A stretch of 64,000 nucleotides of DNA from Candida dubliniensis CD36 (Eukaryota; Ascomycota; Pichiomycetes; Serinales; Debaryomycetaceae), in contig NC_012867.1 of NCBI RefSeq assembly GCF_000026945.1, forward strand, positions 1,178,001-1,242,000, read 5' to 3'. A model generated the notes under the pieces. It was given only the letters and a program-made list of their open reading frames with translations. It was not told the origin of the DNA and made no database searches. How positions within the stretch are numbered: position 1 is the first letter of the stretch; every line of letters starts with the position of its first letter. The translations under genes were made by a program, and so were the position numbers. Below are positions 59,240 to 64,000 of the stretch, piece after piece.

Positions 59240-62200
59240 ATGATTGATAGTGAAGCAACCATACCTTCATCTTTAGTTTCTGTAGAGACTGAAAATGTTG
59301 AAACAGATACAGCAAACTCGGATAAATCTCTTTCCCACATCGACCGAACTAGCAATTCCCCTGATACGGCATCCAATCAATTCCAATCAAACAACCCATT
59401 TCGGTCTTCAAGTCTGATAGTATCGGCACCTTCACTGGAGTCAATGCCAGTTTCTCAATTAAGGACTAGAATTGCAAATGCAGAATTGGTGAATTATCCA
59501 TTTAAAACTTTGAATAGGATCTTGGATGACTTGAAATGGACAGTTCCAGTCCAGGGAAAATATAATTTCAGCATGTTAAACAGTAAGCCAATAGATTATA
59601 GTGAGGAATTGAGCAAGGTTGTTAATTCGAGCGTCACGAATTTTGAAACATTGATTTTAAACAATGATTTGGAGTATTGCAAGTCAATTGAGAAAGTGGA
59701 GTATTCCAATAGTCAGCAAATGCTTTATATTATGCGAGGTATTTTGCTGGACAAAAGGCACGGAATTTATCATTTCAGATTGGCTGCATTGGAAACTGAC
59801 TCTAACCCATTTGTAACCAAGCTCATTGATAAACATCAGTACCACGTCATTCCCAAATCCAGCATATCACCGCATGATTTACAAATTTTATTGGAAAATG
59901 CTTCTGATATTGATAAAATTGTTGATGATGCATTTTTCAAAAGTTTGAATTCACCAAATGGTCAAATTCTAAGGGTGACATTGTTCCAGGCAGAATTCAC
60001 CCAAGAAGATTTAGTACCATTGACAGATGAGACGATAATACGAGAAAGGTATTTAGAAGGAATTAAAAGACACCCAAATTTATCACCTGAAACAATTCCA
60101 AACCCACTTCATTGTATAAAAACTTTGATCAAAGTGTTAAGAGGACCGGTTACTTTGAAACCTCAGGACACTATCAAAACAATTAATCTCAAAAATACAG
60201 TTATGGATGCACAAATTGACGTCAATTTACTTTTTGATAAATTATCGTTTACGTTAAATGGAGATGAAGCAGTACCACCAGACTTGAACAATTTTCCCGA
60301 CTTGAAGGAATCGTACATTAGAAAGCTTTTGGAGTTGATATATTTCGCGAAAAACTTAAGAGTTCCAAATAACGAGTTTCAGACCTTGTATTCGTTTTCA
60401 GACAACATGTCTCAAGTATTTCACACAATAGTTGAATACGATAAGAACGTCAGTGTGAGACATTTCAGCAGCAATTACTCAAACAGATTTCCTTATTTCA
60501 TTAATTTAAGTGCATCTGCCTATTTTCCCGATGAATTGATAATAAAATGCTTTGAACTTACAGTACAGTCCGACCCAATCAATCAGCTATACTATGTGGA
60601 TTCCTTAAAGCAAGTACGAAGTTTTAGAAACAACAACGGAGGTTATTCAATAAACAATAAGCTTGACATATATTTCAGACAGAGGAATTTGATAGGCTAC
60701 AGTGATTTTCTTGAGTCAATGAAGGTATTGGGATTAGCAGTTGAAAACAATGAAATTGAAGCAATTGACGATGATGTTATTATTGCAATGTATCGGAGCC
60801 AATTCAAAAATGATCCCAAGAATTACCAGTATTATAATAACCATTTGAACCGAATTGCAGATATCAAAAGTTCTGAAAAACTTGATGATTTCATTCAGAA
60901 GGAGTTGTTACCAATCGATTTAGCACTCGACGAGTTGAGTATTGAAGAGATCACAGAGGATGATGTTGTGATTACTGCATACGAATTCAAGCTTGATGAG
61001 TTATTGCAGCAAAATGGATTTAATGGAAATGCTAACGAAGTGGTTTTTTTGAATAAGGCTTTACTTTCAGTTGCAGTCCATCGAAGAAGTTACATATTAT
61101 TGGAGTATTTAGAAACCAAATTACCTGATTATGTGAAAGTACCTTCAATGAATGACATGACCACTCGCAAGGCATTTGAAACCCTTAATATTGATGTCCA
61201 GGCTCCTGAATCAGAAATCATCAGCACTTTTCAAGATAAGCTTCTTAAGGGAGATGTGGATATCCGGTTGTTAAGATACGCATTAAAATTGGTTGCTGAG
61301 TCCAAAAAATCAGAAATATTATTCAGTTTTTTGAGTACTGGTAAAGTAGATACATCATTACTCCCAGCGCAGAATTGGCCAGCTGGCTTAGACAATATTG
61401 GTAATACATGTTACTTAAACTCGTTACTACAATACTATTTTTGTATAAAACCATTGAGAGAATTGATTTTAACATTTAATGAAAACAATTTTAGTGCTAG
61501 TGATTATCCTGAAACAAGAAAGATTGGTGGGAGGAAAGTAGAAAATATGGAGCTCCAAAGATCCAATCAATTTGTTTATCAATTGCGTCGATTATTTCAA
61601 GAAATGATTTATAGTAACAAAAGATGTGTTCAACCAAGTAAAGAATTAGCGTATTTATCATTTCTTCCATTGTCACAGCCTGTCAATTTCAAAAACCACG
61701 CGAAGACTAATCATGTGGATGCAACTGTGATTGAGGGAAATGATCAAGTTCAATTAACTGAAATTGAGAACAACAAGAATGTTGGTACAACATTTGAACA
61801 AGGAGGATTTGAGGAGGGAATATATCAGCAATCAGAGAACGGACTCAATGGTGATAAGGATGTAACTATGACTGATGGTGATGATGAGAAAAATGTAGAA
61901 ACAAAGGATATCATACACATTGATGGTGAAATTGAAACTGAATCTAATGAGAATAATAAAGATTATTCGTTGGTTGTTGAATCTTCGCAGTCGCCACGGT
62001 CATCAAGATCTATTATTGAAGATGAAATAGAAACTCCTGATGCTACTTCAAGTGACGATGATGAAGTTGGATCGAGTCCCAGAATATTACCCATACTGAG
62101 CGATCAAATTGAGAGCACAATTGAAGTTGGTAGACAACAAGATGTCACTGAATGTATTGAGAATGTCACATATCAAATCGAAACTGCATTACCACCACAA

Positions 62201-63145
62201 TTGATTGATAAGGATGGCGAACAATATGATTTAATCAAACAATTATTTTGTGGCAAAACCAAGCAAACCATCGTTCCCTTGGATAAACCTGATGATCCAC
62301 CTAGAATTTCTTTAGAAAGGTTTTTCAGTTTGATTATTAATGTAAGTGACCATCCCAAGAGTATTTATGATGCATTAGATTATTATTTCAACGAAGATGT
62401 AGTCAAATTGGATGAAGGATTAGTTAAGAAAAGTATTACGATTCTGGAACTACCACAAATTTTGCAATTCCATGTGCAACGAGTATTATTTGATCGTGAG
62501 AAGTTGATGGCATATAAATCAATTGAACCAATTCCATTCAGTGATAAGATTTATTTGGATCGATATTTGGATACCCAAGATGAGGAAATTTTATATAAAC
62601 GAAATCAAGTGTTTGAATGGAAACGAGATATTGTCAAATTGCAACAACATAAATCCGATTTATTGAAAATTGATCCTGAAACATCGGTATCATTAATTGA
62701 TAGTTTGAAAATCACAGAAAAATACCTTGAAAATAAAATTATTCTGGATGATTCATTAAGTATTGAATTATCAACTATACAAACGATTAATGATGAGATC
62801 AAAAAATTGACATCGAATTTACAAGACATTGATAATCGATTGAATGAATTGAATCATTTAATAAATATACAATTCCAAGATTATAAATCAATTGCATATA
62901 ACATATTTGCTGTTTTTATTCATCGAGGTGAAGCAAGTTATGGGCATTATTGGGTATACATCAAGGATCCACATAATAATAATATTTTCCGGAAATATAA
63001 TGATGAAATCGTCACTGAAGTTCCTGCTAGTGAGATATTCAATTTCTTAGAAACAAATACAGCCACTCCTTATTACATTGTTTATATTAAAGAGGAATTA
63101 GAATCAAGTTATATAGAACCTTTAAAAAGGGAAATTAAAGAATGA
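59240..63145 (+). CDS. UBP2: Ubiquitin-specific protease Ubp2
   Basis: The 1301-residue protein is a USP/UCH19-type deubiquitinase. Its long N-terminal half (1-710) has no catalytic motif but is conserved in fungal Ubp2. The Cys box LDNIGNTCYLNSLLQYYF has the nucleophile Cys724. A Q-Q-D box (RQQDVTEC) follows an acidic low-complexity insert (about 820-950), and the His box SYGHYWVYIKD has His1236 followed by Asn/Asp in the expected spacing. Ubp2 removes Lys63-linked ubiquitin, acts with Rup1 and Rsp5, and controls endocytic sorting. Length is close to Saccharomyces Ubp2 (1272). The frame is intact. Confidence 0.92.
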   Translation: MIDSEATIPSSLVSVETENVETDTANSDKSLSHIDRTSNSPDTASNQFQSNNPFRSSSLIVSAPSLESMPVSQLRTRIANAELVNYPFKTLNRILDDLKWTVPVQGKYNFSMLNSKPIDYSEELSKVVNSSVTNFETLILNNDLEYCKSIEKVEYSNSQQMLYIMRGILLDKRHGIYHFRLAALETDSNPFVTKLIDKHQYHVIPKSSISPHDLQILLENASDIDKIVDDAFFKSLNSPNGQILRVTLFQAEFTQEDLVPLTDETIIRERYLEGIKRHPNLSPETIPNPLHCIKTLIKVLRGPVTLKPQDTIKTINLKNTVMDAQIDVNLLFDKLSFTLNGDEAVPPDLNNFPDLKESYIRKLLELIYFAKNLRVPNNEFQTLYSFSDNMSQVFHTIVEYDKNVSVRHFSSNYSNRFPYFINLSASAYFPDELIIKCFELTVQSDPINQLYYVDSLKQVRSFRNNNGGYSINNKLDIYFRQRNLIGYSDFLESMKVLGLAVENNEIEAIDDDVIIAMYRSQFKNDPKNYQYYNNHLNRIADIKSSEKLDDFIQKELLPIDLALDELSIEEITEDDVVITAYEFKLDELLQQNGFNGNANEVVFLNKALLSVAVHRRSYILLEYLETKLPDYVKVPSMNDMTTRKAFETLNIDVQAPESEIISTFQDKLLKGDVDIRLLRYALKLVAESKKSEILFSFLSTGKVDTSLLPAQNWPAGLDNIGNTCYLNSLLQYYFCIKPLRELILTFNENNFSASDYPETRKIGGRKVENMELQRSNQFVYQLRRLFQEMIYSNKRCVQPSKELAYLSFLPLSQPVNFKNHAKTNHVDATVIEGNDQVQLTEIENNKNVGTTFEQGGFEEGIYQQSENGLNGDKDVTMTDGDDEKNVETKDIIHIDGEIETESNENNKDYSLVVESSQSPRSSRSIIEDEIETPDATSSDDDEVGSSPRILPILSDQIESTIEVGRQQDVTECIENVTYQIETALPPQLIDKDGEQYDLIKQLFCGKTKQTIVPLDKPDDPPRISLERFFSLIINVSDHPKSIYDALDYYFNEDVVKLDEGLVKKSITILELPQILQFHVQRVLFDREKLMAYKSIEPIPFSDKIYLDRYLDTQDEEILYKRNQVFEWKRDIVKLQQHKSDLLKIDPETSVSLIDSLKITEKYLENKIILDDSLSIELSTIQTINDEIKKLTSNLQDIDNRLNELNHLINIQFQDYKSIAYNIFAVFIHRGEASYGHYWVYIKDPHNNNIFRKYNDEIVTEVPASEIFNFLETNTATPYYIVYIKEELESSYIEPLKREIKE

Positions 63146-63429
63146 ATAATAAATAAATAATAGTTTTATCATAACGAATAATATATATGTAAACGAGAAA
63201 GTTAGTAACTGAGTTCGGCAAATGAATGAATGATCGATCGATCAATTAATCTATCATAGTTTGGTACAATGAAAAGACAATTTCAAAATAAATTTATAAT
63301 AATACAGAATCATGTCCACTATAAACAAATAATATATAAAACTACTACTTCTACATCATGATACACATACATAAGAATTTAACCTTGTAAAAATATATAG
63401 TCATTCTTCGAAATTTTGATTTAATTTAC

Positions 63430-64000
63430 TCATTCCAATTTTCTCTTTTTATGATCGTTCTCATTGTCATTACCATTACCGTTATCGTTCATACTATCAT
63501 TATCCGTCATTGATTTAATTGGTGGTAAACTCACCAGATTACCTGTCCTTATAGATTTGTCTAATTCACTAACGCTAGGCAACGTCCCTGCCGTTAAAGA
63601 TGCTACTGAATGATTGTCGTTTCTTGAAATTGCAGTTCCAGAAGTTGAAGTGGCTTTGGATGTAGATGTTATCATGGTAGTTGCAGATGCAGATGATGTT
63701 GGCTGTTCAGGTATACTTCTAGGTGGTGTAGCGTATCTTACTCTTTTGGGTGATGGAACCCTCAACAGTTTTTGATGTTCATAAACCGTGTTGAATGAAT
63801 TACGTTGTAAATAATAAGGTGATTGAGGGATTGGCTGTTCAGCCACTGGATTAGGCAACGAATTAGTTCTAGATGATGTAGTTGAAGGATTATGTAACGG
63901 TTGTTGTTGTTGTTGTTGTTGTTGTCTGGAGAGTGGTCTTGTAACTGGTTGGGATGACTGAGTTGGTGGTACAGCAGAATTTTCATTCACTTCCTTCTTA
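63430..64000 (-). CDS. 3' part of an unidentified low-complexity gene (truncated by window edge)
   Basis: A minus-strand frame is open from the right edge to a stop at 63430. The visible 190 C-terminal residues are disordered. They include a poly-Gln run (about eight Gln, mixed codons, near 63900-63925), Ser/Thr-rich sequence, the motif VPSPKRVRYATPP with possible CDK sites (SP, TP), LPSVSELDKSI near the end, and a basic DHKKRKLE C-terminus that may be a nuclear signal. The 5' end and ATG are outside the window. I do not recognise the gene; a nuclear regulator is plausible. Confidence 0.6.
   Translation of the reverse strand, partial: KKEVNENSAVPPTQSSQPVTRPLSRQQQQQQQQPLHNPSTTSSRTNSLPNPVAEQPIPQSPYYLQRNSFNTVYEHQKLLRVPSPKRVRYATPPRSIPEQPTSSASATTMITSTSKATSTSGTAISRNDNHSVASLTAGTLPSVSELDKSIRTGNLVSLPPIKSMTDNDSMNDNGNGNDNENDHKKRKLE

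Noticed and set aside
1..64000. CRISPR array, prophage or operon-type organisation
   Set aside because: No regular repeat-spacer array or bacterial gene clusters are present, and the content is that of a yeast nuclear chromosome.

Overview
The window is nuclear DNA of a budding yeast of the CUG (CTG) clade, most likely Candida albicans or a very close relative such as C. dubliniensis. The coding density is high, the spacers are AT-rich with many poly-A/T runs, almost no gene has an intron, and the protein set is Saccharomycotina-like (TPS1, HMO1, BRF1, SDA1, VMA2, ISC1, ADP1, BCS1, UBP2). The reassigned code can be argued from the window itself: codon 107 of the MAP kinase gene is CTG at a position where other MAP kinases carry Thr, so serine fits and leucine does not. 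Translations below use the standard code, so any Leu encoded by CTG should be read as Ser.

Layout. 0-5 kb: an SRR1-type response regulator with an unusually long (4.1 kb) upstream region. 5-21 kb: a compact run dominated by ribosome, Pol III and organelle functions (MTG2, DBP8, a DUF202 membrane protein, BRF1, SDA1, HMO1, MCT1, YIF1), ending in a badly broken leucine-rich-repeat/F-box-like pseudogene. 21-36 kb: TPS1, an unknown helical protein, PTC4, a GH130-family mannoside enzyme, a P-loop protein, a Vps38/UVRAG-like protein, VMA2 and a mitochondrial aconitase (ACO2). 36-44 kb: LCL2, two intron-containing tRNA-Pro genes, ISC1, SPC25, tRNA-Val, a DUF2470 protein, tRNA-Ser and a small protein with a transposase-like DNA-binding region, then VPS75. 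44-64 kb: a TBC GTPase-activating protein, ELF1, a large LRR protein with a PP1-docking motif, a second tRNA-Ser, the MAP kinase CEK2, ADP1, a CENP-W/WIP1-like histone-fold protein, BCS1, UBP2 and the 3' part of an unidentified gene that runs off the right edge.

Genes mostly act independently, as is usual in yeast, but some themes recur. DBP8, SDA1, BRF1 and HMO1 serve ribosome production and Pol III/Pol I transcription. SPC25 and the CENP-W-like gene are both kinetochore components. MTG2, MCT1, ACO2 and BCS1 are mitochondrial. CEK2 carries three pheromone-response-like elements upstream, which fits a mating-pathway kinase.

The items most worth a second look are the GH130 enzyme in an organism whose relatives make beta-1,2-mannan, the possibly domesticated Tc1-type DNA-binding protein, the decayed LRR gene, a possible 57-residue spliced microgene lying on the DBP8 promoter, the PRE cluster before CEK2, and the two tRNA-Pro genes with identical exons but different introns. 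All family assignments are from reading motifs; no database search was possible.
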